Below are positions 7,913 through 16,699 of a stretch of 54,256 nucleotides of DNA, piece by piece; the first letter of the stretch is position 1, and each line of letters begins with the position of its first letter. The position numbers and the translations under genes were made by a program. The notes under the pieces are model-generated. The model was given only the letters and a program-made list of their open reading frames with translations. It was not told the origin of the DNA and did not search any database. Source of the stretch: Chloroflexota bacterium (lineage in GTDB: Bacteria; Chloroflexota; Anaerolineae; Anaerolineales; VGOW01); the NCBI GenBank assembly GCA_016875735.1, contig VGOW01000022.1:1-54256 (forward strand). Direction: 5' to 3'.

Positions 7913-8607
7913 TGGGGCCTCGTCCGATATTGCTCGGCGATCAATCCGGCGATGATGCCGGTGAGCGCCGCCGCCATTAATCCCAGTTTGTACGGCCAGT
8001 CGTAAGCGGCCACCGCCACCGTTGCCCCCACCACTGCCGAGATCACTGCCGGCCGGTCGGCGAGGGCGGGAATGACGAGAGCGATGAACGTGAGGGGCAG
8101 GGCGAAGTCGAGGGCCCAGCTTGCCGGAACCTGCGCGCCAAACAAAATTCCGATGCCGGTCGAGAGCTGCCATGTGAGCCACAACGCCAGCGCCGTGCCA
8201 AAGTAGAACGAGTGGCGCTTCCACGGATCGCCGGATCGATCCGGCTTCTGATAGTTGAGGATGCCGGTGGCATACGCCTCATCGGTGAGCAGATAGGCGA
8301 ACAGCATCTTCCAGCGCAGAGGCAGGCGTTCGAGGTGCGGCGCGAGCGAGGCGGAGTACAGCGCGTGGCGCAAGTTGACGACGAAGGTGGTGAGGACGAT
8401 GACGACAAAAGGGGCGTTGTCGGCGAAAAGGTTCGTGCCAATGAATTGGCTCGATCCGGCAAACACGATTGAAGACATGGCTTGCGCGATGGAGGGCGGC
8501 AGCCCCGCGCCGACGGCCAGCACGCCGTAGATCAGGCCGAAGGGCGCGACGCCGAGCAGGATGGGCAACTGCGCCCGAACACCGGCGGGGAAATCGGATC
8601 GGTTCAT
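7909..8607 (-). CDS. azlC: Branched-chain amino acid exporter large subunit AzlC
   Basis: The protein is 232 residues with about seven to eight hydrophobic segments. The AzlC hallmarks are PFGLIYGVLAVGAGLP near 22, IVFAGSSQFIG near 47, VVNLRHALYSASLAPHL near 76 and LLTDEAYA near 106. The paired AzlCD proteins export amino acids such as valine or toxic leucine analogues across the inner membrane. No strong ribosome site precedes the ATG at 8607. The upstream M42 gene ends 52 bp before it on the same strand, so read-through is possible. Confidence 0.93.
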   Translation of the reverse strand: MNRSDFPAGVRAQLPILLGVAPFGLIYGVLAVGAGLPPSIAQAMSSIVFAGSSQFIGTNLFADNAPFVVIVLTTFVVNLRHALYSASLAPHLERLPLRWKMLFAYLLTDEAYATGILNYQKPDRSGDPWKRHSFYFGTALALWLTWQLSTGIGILFGAQVPASWALDFALPLTFIALVIPALADRPAVISAVVGATVAVAAYDWPYKLGLMAAALTGIIAGLIAEQYRTRPQ

Positions 8608-8659
8608 GGAAGTGGTGAAGGGGGGAGAGGCGGCTTCCCCTCGACCGGCGGACTCGGAC

Positions 8660-9712
8660 TCACTCGGCCAGCAAATATTCCGCGATCAGCCTCGCCGTGT
8701 TCAAGATCGATTCTTTGTGCGTGCGCTCGTAGTTGTGCGAGGCATCCACACCGGGCCCAATGAGTCCCACTTTCACATCGCCGCCTGCGTGCCAATAGGC
8801 TTCGCCGTCGGAAGCGTAGTACGGATAGATGTCGGTTTTGTAGGGGATGTTGGCCGCTTGCGCCAATCGCACAAGTTTGCGATTCATGTCGGGGTGATAC
8901 GGGCCGCCGGAGTCTTTGAAACAGATGCACGCGCTGAACTCGTCGGAGTTTTGCCCCGCGCCCACCGCCGCCATATCCACCGTGAGCAGTTCCACCAGAT
9001 CGGGGGGGAAACCCGACGCCGCGCCGTGCCCGACTTCCTCGTAATTGCTGATGTGAATGGTCGTCCGCTGCGCCGGTTTCATTCCCGCGCCGCAAATGGC
9101 TTTCATCGCGCCGAGTATGCAGGCCACTGCCGCCTTGTCGTCGAGGTGGCGCGAGCGAACGAACCCGGCCTCGCTTACTTCCGCTCGCGGATCGAAGGCG
9201 ACGAAATCGCCCACCGTGATTCCCAGTGCGCGAGTCTCGGCGGCGCTTGAGGTGCGCTCGTCGAGTCGAACCTCCATCGCGTCGTCGTCGCGTTTTGCGT
9301 CGTTGACTTCTGCGCCGTGAATGTGGCCCGATGCTTTGCACAGCAGAAGCGATCCGCGCACCCGGCGGCCTTCGGCGGTGCGCACGTTGCATCCTTCCCC
9401 TTCCACCGTGTTCCACGCGAAGCCGCCGATTTTTGTTAACTTGAGCCGCCCGTTGGGTTTGATCTCTTTGATCATTGCGCCGAGCGTATCGACGTGGGCG
9501 GTGAGGGCGCGGGGAGCCGACTCGGCGACCCCGCCCCATGTGGCCACCAACGCGCCTTTGTTCGTGAGCCGCATCTCCACCGGAAAGGGTTGAAGCAGAG
9601 ACCGGGTTCGGGCAACGGACTCGGCGGCCATGCCGGTGGGGCTGGGCGTGTTCAACAGGGAGACGAGCGAGTCGATCATGTAGTCAATATCGAAGTTAAG
9701 AGAGGGGGTCAT
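8660..9712 (-). CDS. M42-family metallopeptidase
   Basis: This is a 350-residue dinuclear-metal aminopeptidase-like protein. Metal-site motifs in order are LTAHVDTLG (about 72), RHLDDKAA (about 193), the catalytic pair in ISNYEEVGHG (about 225), VDMAAVG (about 246) and a late His in DASHNYERTH (about 328). M42 enzymes are cytoplasmic and often form tetrahedral complexes that trim peptides. The substrate cannot be told from the sequence; the overall sequence looks closer to the divergent M42 group than to classic PepA-like glutamyl aminopeptidases. The ATG lies 6 bases past a -10 box, so the mRNA is probably leaderless. Confidence 0.88.
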   Translation of the reverse strand: MTPSLNFDIDYMIDSLVSLLNTPSPTGMAAESVARTRSLLQPFPVEMRLTNKGALVATWGGVAESAPRALTAHVDTLGAMIKEIKPNGRLKLTKIGGFAWNTVEGEGCNVRTAEGRRVRGSLLLCKASGHIHGAEVNDAKRDDDAMEVRLDERTSSAAETRALGITVGDFVAFDPRAEVSEAGFVRSRHLDDKAAVACILGAMKAICGAGMKPAQRTTIHISNYEEVGHGAASGFPPDLVELLTVDMAAVGAGQNSDEFSACICFKDSGGPYHPDMNRKLVRLAQAANIPYKTDIYPYYASDGEAYWHAGGDVKVGLIGPGVDASHNYERTHKESILNTARLIAEYLLAE

Positions 9713-9718
9713 AGCGTG

Positions 9719-9747
9719 AGTTTACACGGGCGCAATCGTTTGATCAA
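9719..9747 (-). promoter_or_regulatory. Promoter of the M42 peptidase gene, leaderless
   Basis: On the minus strand TTGATC (9747-9742), a 17-base spacer, TAAACT (9724-9719), then six bases and ATG. The geometry places the transcript start at or next to the A of the ATG. Confidence 0.6.
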
Positions 9748-9812
9748 CTGCGATCTTGCCCAATCTCTCTCCATTTGCAACCGTCTTGCCACAAATTTGC
9801 GCCCAAACCCTG

Positions 9813-9821
9813 TGATATACT
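9813..9821 (+). promoter_or_regulatory. Extended -10 promoter of the GGDEF gene
   Basis: TGATATACT gives the extended -10 form TGn-TATACT. No convincing -35 is seen. The start codon at 9832 is ten bases downstream, so any leader is only a few bases. Confidence 0.6.
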
Positions 9822-9831
9822 CTCGCCAATT

Positions 9832-10741
9832 ATGGCGGCCATTCTCGTGGTGGAAGACGATCTGGCGATTGCCCAGATGGTCAAGCTCATTTTGGGCAAA
9901 CACGGGCACGAACTGCGGCACGTGATGAACGGCGAAGAGGCGCTGGAGATGCTGTTGACGTGGCGGCCCGACCTGATCATCTCTGATGTGATGATGCCCG
10001 GCCTCGACGGCTTCGCGCTGATCAAGCGGCTCAAAGAATACCCCGACTTGGCCGACATCCCCATTATCTTTGTCACCGCGCTGTCGCAAGTGGAGCAGGT
10101 GAGTCAGGGGTTGAATATGGGCGCGGTGGATTATCTGCCCAAACCCTTCCGGGCGATGGAACTCGAAGCGCGGGTGAACAATGCCCTGCGCCTCAAATTC
10201 TTGCAGGACAATCTGCGCCGGGCCAACACCGAGCTCGCCGAGCTGACGCTGGTGGACAGCCTCACTGGCCTCAAGAACCATCGCTACGTCAACGAATACC
10301 TCGAACAGAATTTGCTCCACTCGGCCCGCTACGGCGAGCCCCTCTCGGTGTTGATGGTGGACATTGATTTCTTCAAGCGCATCAACGACACGTACGGCCA
10401 TGTTCCGGCGGGCAACGAGGTGCTGCAAGACTTGGCGAAAGTGTTGCGCGCTCAAACGCGGCAGAGCGATGTGGTGTGCCGGTTCGGCGGCGAGGAGTTT
10501 CTGGTCATCTGTCCCACCACGCCTCGCTCGGCGGCCAACACGCTGGCTGAACGCATTCGCGCCGCCGTGAGTGAGCACAAGTTTCCTCACCTCGTCAGCG
10601 AAACGCTCACCGTGAGCGTCGGCGTCGAAACAATACGCGCCGAAGCGCGACCGTGACTCCAACGCCATCCTCAGCCGCGTCGACTCGGCGCTCTATCAAG
10701 CCAAGAACGAAGGACGCAACCGGGTTTGCGTCGCCCCCTAA
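9832..10741 (+). pseudogene. Receiver-GGDEF response regulator (diguanylate cyclase), frameshifted near the end
   Basis: The N-terminal receiver domain (residues 1-120) has the acidic pair EDD near 8, the phospho-acceptor Asp in LIISDVMMPGLDG and the Lys in YLPKPF. A GGDEF domain follows, with the active-site loop RFGGEEF and LVDSLTGLKNHR, so it should make cyclic di-GMP. The open frame stops at 10654, inside the last GGDEF strand. The expected ending resumes in the +1 frame, DSALYQAKNEGRNRVCVAP, to the TAA at 10739-10741. Removing one A from the AAA at 10628-10630 restores a 302-residue protein. This is either a real frameshift or a sequencing error. The truncated form lacks only the last 30 or so residues. 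Confidence 0.85.
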
Positions 10742-10762
10742 ATCCAGTATCATATTGGCTGT

Positions 10763-12037
10763 ATGACTCCAGTTGAGATACAACAGTATCTCCAGTCTGG
10801 CATCGAGGCCGTGAAGCGCGGGCAGAAGCAGCGCGCCTGCGAACTGCTCATGAGCGTCGTCGACGCCGACGAGAACAACGAGCAGGCCTGGCTGTGGTTG
10901 AGCGCGGTGATGGAATCGTTGGACGATCAAATCACCGCACTCGAAAACGCCCTCGACATCAACCCGACGAATCAAGCCGCGCAGAGAGGGCTGGCCGCCC
11001 TCAAGAGTCGGCTGGCCGCCGAGCAACCGGCCACAGTGGGCGGCGGCGCCGAAGATGAATTCGCGCTCCCCCTGCTAGCGGCGACCGCCCCCACGCGCCC
11101 ACTCAATCCCCTCGTTGCTTCTCCGCCGCCCGTCAACGACATCGCCGATTACGCGCCCCTCTCACCGGTCGAAACCATCTCGGCATTGGACGATCCCTTC
11201 CAGTGCGTGTATTGCGGAGCGCCCGCCGCGCCGGAATTGAGGCGGTGCCCCCAATGCAACCGCGATCTCATGATCAAAGTGGGCGCGCGGACTCTGTCGA
11301 GCACCCTGCGCACCGCAGTGTTTGCCTTCCTCGCCGCCCTGGCCCTCGCCGCGTTCGAGGCCATCACGACTACCATCTTCTATTATCAAGGCGACAACTT
11401 TCTCACCGAATATATTTTCCAGACCCTCGCGCTCGACACGATTTTCGGTAACTATTTGCTTTGGCCGCCCGAATGGGCGCAGGCCATCACGGTGATAGGC
11501 TTCGGTTGGCTGGCCATCCTGATCATTTTGATGTTCGGCGTTCGGTATCGACTCGTCTTTGCCTACTATCTGTCCATCGGCGCCATGGCGCTGAACATAG
11601 TTTGGATGGTGTATCGTTGGCTCAACGGTTTCAGCGGCCCGGTGCTGGGCATCTCCCAAATCTTTCTTTCCATTGCCACGCTGTCATTCGTCTTCGCCTC
11701 CGAACGCGACTTTGAGGTGAACACCGTGCGACTCACGTGCGCCGTCGAGCCGCACCTCAAAGGCGGCGAAGCCCTGCACAAAATGGGGCACGTGTATAAG
11801 AATAGAAATCAGTGGGCCCTGGCCGTTGCCCATTGGCGCGCGGCCATCGGCGCCATCCCCCACCGCGCCGACTTCTACAAAGACCTCGCCATCGGCTACG
11901 CCCAAATTCGCTACTACGAGCGCTCCCTCAAAGCGCTCAGCGAATTCTCCCGCCTGTCGCCCGGCCATCGCGACATCGCCCCGCTCCGATCACTCATCGA
12001 ACAAAAGCGCCGCGCCGACCGCAAGCCGCGCGGTTGA
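10763..12037 (+). CDS. TPR / zinc-ribbon membrane protein, first of a tandem pair
   Basis: The protein is 424 residues in four blocks. An N-terminal TPR-like region (1-85) contains NNEQAWLWLSAVMESLDDQI. After a Pro-rich linker, a treble-cysteine zinc ribbon (CVYCG then CPQC, about 148-168) follows SALDDPFQ. Four or five transmembrane segments lie at about 185-325. A C-terminal TPR block ends FYKDLAIGYAQIRYYERSLKAL. I recognise no named family. The architecture suggests a sensor or scaffold spanning the membrane with cytosolic ends. A possible short promoter, TTTGCG-17-TATCAT, ends nine bases before the ATG. The next gene, 10 bp away, is a paralogue. Confidence 0.85.
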   Translation: MTPVEIQQYLQSGIEAVKRGQKQRACELLMSVVDADENNEQAWLWLSAVMESLDDQITALENALDINPTNQAAQRGLAALKSRLAAEQPATVGGGAEDEFALPLLAATAPTRPLNPLVASPPPVNDIADYAPLSPVETISALDDPFQCVYCGAPAAPELRRCPQCNRDLMIKVGARTLSSTLRTAVFAFLAALALAAFEAITTTIFYYQGDNFLTEYIFQTLALDTIFGNYLLWPPEWAQAITVIGFGWLAILIILMFGVRYRLVFAYYLSIGAMALNIVWMVYRWLNGFSGPVLGISQIFLSIATLSFVFASERDFEVNTVRLTCAVEPHLKGGEALHKMGHVYKNRNQWALAVAHWRAAIGAIPHRADFYKDLAIGYAQIRYYERSLKALSEFSRLSPGHRDIAPLRSLIEQKRRADRKPRG

Positions 12038-12047
12038 TTGGCCTCCC

Positions 12048-13199
12048 ATGACTGCCGCCAACCTTGATCACGCATTGCAAGAAGGCATCGCGGCCATTCG
12101 CAAAGGCGAACGCGAGCGGGGGCGTGACTTGCTGCTGCAAGTGGTGGAGTCCGACGAGCACAACGAACAGGGTTGGTATTGGCTGAGCCTCGCCGTTGAC
12201 GACCCCGCCGACAAAATCATCGCCCTCGAAAACGTTCTGCAACTCAACCCGGCCAACGACATCGCGCGCGCCAGCCTTCGCAAACTCACCGGCGCTCCCG
12301 CTCAACCCGTTGCGCCACTGCCGCCCAATGTCGATGAAGAGGCTATCGTCCCGCTGGAGTCCGTCGGCGCGTTGGACGATCCCTTTCAGTGCATCTATTG
12401 CGGCGCGGTCGCCGGGCAATCCGACTCGCACTGCCCCGAATGCAAGCGAAGCCTGCTCACCCAACGCGCCATCGATCGAGCCCGTGAACTCTCGCTCACG
12501 ATGCGCCTCACCGTGATCATCATGCTCCTGCAATTCAACCTCTCGGTGATCGGCGCGCAGGTTCTGCGCGCTGGCGACAACTTTTTCTTTTCCGGCCTGC
12601 GCCTCAACGACTACGTCGGCCACCCGCCGCAGGCATGGCTTCCCGTTGTGCAGGGCGCGATGGCTGTGCGCGCCGCCGCTCTGTTCGTTTTGATTCTGCT
12701 CATCGTCCGCAAGATCACTTTTGCCTATTACGCCACCGCGGCATGGATGATCGCCGACGTGATCTGGACGGGAGTCCGGCTCGGTTTCGGAGTCGTCGGC
12801 CCGGTTTCAGCGGCGGTGGACATCGCTACCGATTTGGCCGCCTGCTACTTCCTCTTCGCCTCCGATCGGAGTTTTGCCGTCAACGCCGAGCGGCTGTTGT
12901 GCGTGATCGACCGGAGCGCGAAAGGCGGAATCGCTCTCAATCATCGGGGGCACTTCTACAAACGCGAGGGCAAATGGGCGTTGGCAGTTGCCCATTGGCG
13001 GGCGGCCATCGCCGCCATGCCCCACCAAGCCGAGTTCTACAAAGACTTGGCCATCGGCTATGCGCAGATCGGCTATTACAGGCACGCCCTCAAATCGCTC
13101 GACGAGTTTGCGCGCCGCTCGCCCGAGTCGCCCGAAGCCGCCCCGCTCAAGTCGCTCATCGAACAAAAACGCGCCGCCGACCCGAAACCGCGAGACTAA
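12048..13199 (+). CDS. TPR / zinc-ribbon membrane protein, second of the tandem pair
   Basis: The protein is 383 residues with the same block order as its neighbour: an N-terminal TPR (NEQGWYWLSLAVDDPADKI), SVGALDDPFQCIYCG with CPEC as zinc ribbon (about 110-130), four hydrophobic segments (about 150-285), then FYKREGKWALAVAHWRAAIAAMP and FYKDLAIGYAQIGYYRHALKSL. The C-terminal 90 residues are the most similar part between the two, so that block is probably under the strongest constraint. The ATG at 12048, just after the upstream stop, gives an N-terminus aligned with the paralogue. A long in-frame extension into the upstream gene is ignored. The function is unknown. Confidence 0.85.
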   Translation: MTAANLDHALQEGIAAIRKGERERGRDLLLQVVESDEHNEQGWYWLSLAVDDPADKIIALENVLQLNPANDIARASLRKLTGAPAQPVAPLPPNVDEEAIVPLESVGALDDPFQCIYCGAVAGQSDSHCPECKRSLLTQRAIDRARELSLTMRLTVIIMLLQFNLSVIGAQVLRAGDNFFFSGLRLNDYVGHPPQAWLPVVQGAMAVRAAALFVLILLIVRKITFAYYATAAWMIADVIWTGVRLGFGVVGPVSAAVDIATDLAACYFLFASDRSFAVNAERLLCVIDRSAKGGIALNHRGHFYKREGKWALAVAHWRAAIAAMPHQAEFYKDLAIGYAQIGYYRHALKSLDEFARRSPESPEAAPLKSLIEQKRAADPKPRD

Positions 13200-13298
13200 C
13201 ATTCCGTAGAATCTTGCGAGACCGAAAAATTTCTCTGCTATTCATCACTGGCGTTTGAGCGCGCAATGTGCTACAAATAGCCGTGAGAAGGAAATGCT

Positions 13299-13928
13299 AT
13301 GAGCCTCGCAGACTTCTTCTGGCAAGCCCTCACCAACCCAAACGTCGTTTATCTTCTCCTCATCACCGGGCTGTGGGCGGTGGCGCTGGCCTTCACCACG
13401 CCCGGCGCCGGCGTGCCCGAAGCGGCGGCAGTGGTGTTGCTCAGCCTTGCCGTGTTCGGGCTGGCCCGCCTGCCGGTCAACTTCATCGGGCTGGGCATGA
13501 TTATCGTGTCGCTGGCGTTGTATGTGCTCGAACTCAAGTGGCCGAGTCACGGCGCATTCCTCGTCGCCGGAGTGTTCACGCTGGCCGGAGGATCCATCTT
13601 TCTCTTCCGCCGCGATGAAGCGGCAGTGGGGGTTTCGCTCGGATTGGTGGCCGCCACCGTGTTGGGCACGGCGGCCTTCTTCGCCATCGCTCTGCGTTTG
13701 GCCTGGCAGGCCCGCCGCAAGCCGCCCGTGCAAAACCCCGATCTTGTCATTGGCGCGATGGGCGAAGCCAAAACCGATATACTCGAAGAAGGCACGGTGC
13801 AGGTCGGCAGTGAACTGTGGTCGGCGGAGTCCGACGAACTGATCCCGGCCGGCGCCAAAGTGCAAATTACTCAGCGCGCGGGCCTTCGACTCAAAGTGGT
13901 GCGAGTCGGAGCATCGCCCTGCGCCTAA
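13299..13928 (+). CDS. NfeD-family membrane protein (short form)
   Basis: The protein is 209 residues. Four hydrophobic segments lie at about 17-35, 40-75, 80-98 and 108-132, followed by a soluble C-terminal OB-fold typical of NfeD: IGAMGEAKTDI, then GTVQVGSELWSAES and VQITQRAGLRLKVVRV. The ClpP-like serine-protease domain of long NfeD proteins is absent. NfeD proteins pair with SPFH proteins, and the next gene (30 bp on) is one, so the two probably form a membrane-microdomain unit. AAGGAAA precedes the ATG. Confidence 0.92.
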   Translation: MSLADFFWQALTNPNVVYLLLITGLWAVALAFTTPGAGVPEAAAVVLLSLAVFGLARLPVNFIGLGMIIVSLALYVLELKWPSHGAFLVAGVFTLAGGSIFLFRRDEAAVGVSLGLVAATVLGTAAFFAIALRLAWQARRKPPVQNPDLVIGAMGEAKTDILEEGTVQVGSELWSAESDELIPAGAKVQITQRAGLRLKVVRVGASPCA

Positions 13929-13958
13929 ACATCCCCATCATTTTCACAGGAGGCAAAC

Positions 13959-14864
13959 ATGGGTGAAGCATTTGCTGGTTTCTCGGTGTTGATCTGTATC
14001 GGGCTGATCGTGCTGGTGGGCATTCTCATCGTGGCCGGAAACGCCATCCGCATCGTGCCCGAATATCAGCGGCTGGTGGTGTTCCGGCTCGGGCGCGTCA
14101 TTGGCACCAAAGGGCCGGGCGTCGTCTTTCTGATCCCCTTCATCGACTCGGCCATCAAAATGGATCTGCGCGAGCAAGTGCGCGAGGTGCCGCACCAAAC
14201 CTCGATCACTAAAGACAACGCGCCCATCTCCATTGACTTCCTGTGGTATTACAAAGTGCTCGACCCACAGCAGAGCGTCATCCAAGTGGGCAACTTCGAG
14301 GTGGCCGCGCAGGGTATCGCCACCACCACCCTGCGTTCGGTCATCGGCGGTATCGCCCTCGACGAAGTGCTGTCACAGCGCGAGCACATCAACCAAACCC
14401 TGCGCGTGAAACTGGACGAGATCACCGAGCGCTGGGGCGTGAAAGTGACCAACGTCGAAATCCGCGAGATCATTCCGCCGCGCGATGTGCAGGATGCGAT
14501 GAACCGCCAGCTTTCCGCCGAGCGCACCCGCCGCGCCCTCGTCACCGAATCGACCGGCCAGAGGGAAGCCGCCATCAACGTGGCCGAGGGCCAGAAGCAA
14601 GCGTCCATCCTCGCCGCCGAGGGCGAGCGGCAGGCCAACATCTTGCGCGCCGAAGGCGAGCGCGAAGCCCAGCGCCTCCGCGCCGAAGGCTTCTCGGTGG
14701 CGCTCAACACCATCTTTCAAGTGGCGCAAAACGTGGACGGCAAGACGATGTCCCTTCAGTACCTCGAAACGCTCAAGAGCATCGGCGCCAGCCCCTCCAC
14801 CAAATACATCTTCCCCATGGAGTTCACCAGCCTTTTGAGCGGCTTTATCGCCAAGAAGGAATGA
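13959..14864 (+). CDS. SPFH / Band 7 (stomatin-like) membrane protein
   Basis: The protein is 301 residues. An N-terminal hydrophobic anchor (about 8-30) leads into the SPFH domain: VPEYQRLVVFRLGRVIGTKG, the stomatin-type core DNAPISIDFLWYYKV, then LDEITERWGVKVTNVEIREI. A charged coiled coil follows with repeated EGERQANILRAEGEREAQ-like units. Stomatin-type proteins oligomerise on the inner membrane and organise local lipids and proteases. It follows nfeD by 30 bp with a clear AGGAGG site, the usual NfeD/SPFH pairing. A large hairpin (14893-14945) ends the unit. Confidence 0.95.
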   Translation: MGEAFAGFSVLICIGLIVLVGILIVAGNAIRIVPEYQRLVVFRLGRVIGTKGPGVVFLIPFIDSAIKMDLREQVREVPHQTSITKDNAPISIDFLWYYKVLDPQQSVIQVGNFEVAAQGIATTTLRSVIGGIALDEVLSQREHINQTLRVKLDEITERWGVKVTNVEIREIIPPRDVQDAMNRQLSAERTRRALVTESTGQREAAINVAEGQKQASILAAEGERQANILRAEGEREAQRLRAEGFSVALNTIFQVAQNVDGKTMSLQYLETLKSIGASPSTKYIFPMEFTSLLSGFIAKKE

Positions 14865-14892
14865 GGGCCAGCGCCGCGCGGCGTGTGGCTAG

Positions 14893-14945
14893 GATTTCGG
14901 GTGAGCTTGGCTTGGCCTCAAGGCCGGTCGAGCCCGCCCGAAATC
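14893..14945. repeat. Large intergenic hairpin
   Basis: GATTTCGGG (14893-14901) pairs with CCCGAAATC (14937-14945); the stem continues imperfectly inward to a GGCCTCAAGGCC apex. There is no T-run, so it is a weak terminator candidate or an intergenic palindrome between the SPFH gene and the SDR gene. 14946-15015 holds nothing else that I recognise. Confidence 0.55.
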
Positions 14946-15015
14946 GGACTCGGCAGAGATTGGCGAAGAGAACAGCCCCCTCCTCGCCTCAAAAAGCGCC
15001 GGGAAGAATGAACCT

Positions 15016-15855
15016 GTGCAACTTCAATCTCTCCTCATCACCGGCTGTTCCACCGGCTTTGGCCGAGTGACGGCTCTGCACTTTGCGCGCAAGGGCTGGC
15101 GGGTGTTCGCCACCGTGCGGAAAGAGAGCGACCGCGAGAGTCTGCTGAATGAAAAGGCGGGCGACATTGCGCCGATCCTCTGCGACGTTGCGCGCGAGGA
15201 TCAAGTGCGAGAACTGGGCCGTGCGGTGGCGGCGCAAACGCCTGCGCTCGATGCGCTGGTGAACAATGCCGGGTCGGCCTTTGCCTCGCCGATGGAATTG
15301 ATCCCGCCCGATGTTCTGCGCGAGCAGTTCGAGTTGAACGTGATCGCTCAAGTGGCGGTGGCGCAGGCGGTGATGCCATTGTTGAAGGCGGCGAGGGGGA
15401 CGATCATCAATGTGAGCAGTATCAGCGGCCGGGTCACGTCGCCACTGTTGGGGCCGTACAGCGCGAGCAAGTTTGCGCTCGAAGCCATCAGCGATGCGAT
15501 GCGGGTGGAGCTCGCGCCGCTGGGGGTGAAGGTGGTGATCGTCGAACCGGGGTCAAGCCCAACGGCGATTTGGCAGACGAGTATGACCCGCGCTTTGAGC
15601 ATGTTGAAAGCGCGCGGCCTCGACATCGGCCCCTATGCGCCGCTGGTGAAAGTGATGGTGGCCGGAGCAGAGGAGCGCTCGAAGGCCGGCTTCCCGCCGC
15701 AGTTGTTTGCCGACACGGCGGAAAAGATTCTGCGCAGCCCCAAACCGGCGGCGCGGTATCCGATACCGGGCAGGGTGGCCTGGGTCATCCGCGCACGGCG
15801 GTTCATGCCCGATGGGTTGTGGGATTGGATGGTGAGACGGGCGATGGGATGGTGA
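15016..15855 (+). CDS. Short-chain dehydrogenase/reductase
   Basis: The protein is 279 residues. The Rossmann fold begins at once with TGCSTGFG (the nucleotide-binding Gly motif); NNAG near residue 82 and the catalytic Ser and YxxxK in INVSSISG and GPYSASKFALE are all present. The start is GTG at 15016, behind GGGAAGAA. The overall form resembles classical SDRs acting on retinol-, steroid- or ketoacyl-like substrates, but the substrate cannot be named. A long C-terminal segment (about 190-279) is typical of that group. It is convergent with the SWIM gene at 15885. Confidence 0.88.
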   Translation: MQLQSLLITGCSTGFGRVTALHFARKGWRVFATVRKESDRESLLNEKAGDIAPILCDVAREDQVRELGRAVAAQTPALDALVNNAGSAFASPMELIPPDVLREQFELNVIAQVAVAQAVMPLLKAARGTIINVSSISGRVTSPLLGPYSASKFALEAISDAMRVELAPLGVKVVIVEPGSSPTAIWQTSMTRALSMLKARGLDIGPYAPLVKVMVAGAEERSKAGFPPQLFADTAEKILRSPKPAARYPIPGRVAWVIRARRFMPDGLWDWMVRRAMGW

Positions 15856-15884
15856 TCTGGAAGTTAGAGGTCAGATATCGGAGG

Positions 15885-16697
15885 CTATTCATCCTCCTCC
15901 AACTCGTGTATTTCCAACAAAGCATCAGTCACGCCGATGATTTCCGCCGAGTCACTGCGCCGAATTGCTTTGATCTCTTTGCGTATGGCCGCAGATAACC
16001 CTTGCTCGTTGACGATCTTCGCATAGGCTTCAGCGTAATTGGCGGGAGCATCCGTGTCCACGAACATCTCCGCCGCGCCGTATTCATCTGAAAAATCCAG
16101 GCACTCGTTGATCAGAGCAAAGTAGATTCTGCGAGCGCTGTTCAGGTCGCCCGCCTTCTGAGCCTTCACTGCTTGTTTGGCTATCCTATCCAATCGTTCA
16201 ACAATCTCCGCCACGTTCAATTCGTTGTTGATCGCGTCAGCAAAAATGGAACCGGCCGCGGCGGCGGCATCGAAGTCGCGCGGAGTTTTCGCCTCCAAGC
16301 CCAGTTCATCAACCAGTTGCGGCTGGCTGTCCAGAATCTCCAGCAGTAATTCCAACAGTTCATCTTTGCTTTTCTCGGCAAGAATTTTCTGCCAGTCTTC
16401 AACGCGTCTAAAAGTTTCCGGTTCCTTCGCCCACGCCAACAGCACTGCTTCAATATGCTTGCAGTCCCCGCCCCATGAACTGCGGTAGGGGCAGGAGCAA
16501 AGAGTCGAAAGCGAGTCGCCATGTTCGCGAATGGTCACTGAATATAGAGACGTGCCTTCCACTCGCGCCCGCAAACCGTTAGCCGTTCGGACCCGGTCGC
16601 GCACGCGCCCTTCGGCAAAATAGGCTCGCCCTTTTTCGGAAACGCTTCCATAGACTCTCTTCAACTTGGCGAGGGAGAACTTGTCCAGCAGGCCCAT
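15885..16697 (-). CDS. SWIM zinc-finger protein
   Basis: The protein is 270 residues. The SWIM motif (CxCx(n)CxH) is at about 67-81: CSCPYRSSWGGDCKH. It is preceded by the beta-rich lead-in typical of bacterial SWIM proteins (RGRAYFAEGRVRD, VEGTSLYSVTI). The remainder is helical and acidic, ending IHELEEDE. SWIM domains bind DNA or protein and are often found with SWI2/SNF2 helicases, none of which is nearby. The gene starts 2 bp after the methyltransferase stop and is the last gene of the long minus-strand cluster. Confidence 0.85.
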   Translation of the reverse strand: MGLLDKFSLAKLKRVYGSVSEKGRAYFAEGRVRDRVRTANGLRARVEGTSLYSVTIREHGDSLSTLCSCPYRSSWGGDCKHIEAVLLAWAKEPETFRRVEDWQKILAEKSKDELLELLLEILDSQPQLVDELGLEAKTPRDFDAAAAAGSIFADAINNELNVAEIVERLDRIAKQAVKAQKAGDLNSARRIYFALINECLDFSDEYGAAEMFVDTDAPANYAEAYAKIVNEQGLSAAIRKEIKAIRRSDSAEIIGVTDALLEIHELEEDE

Positions 16698-16699
16698 AT

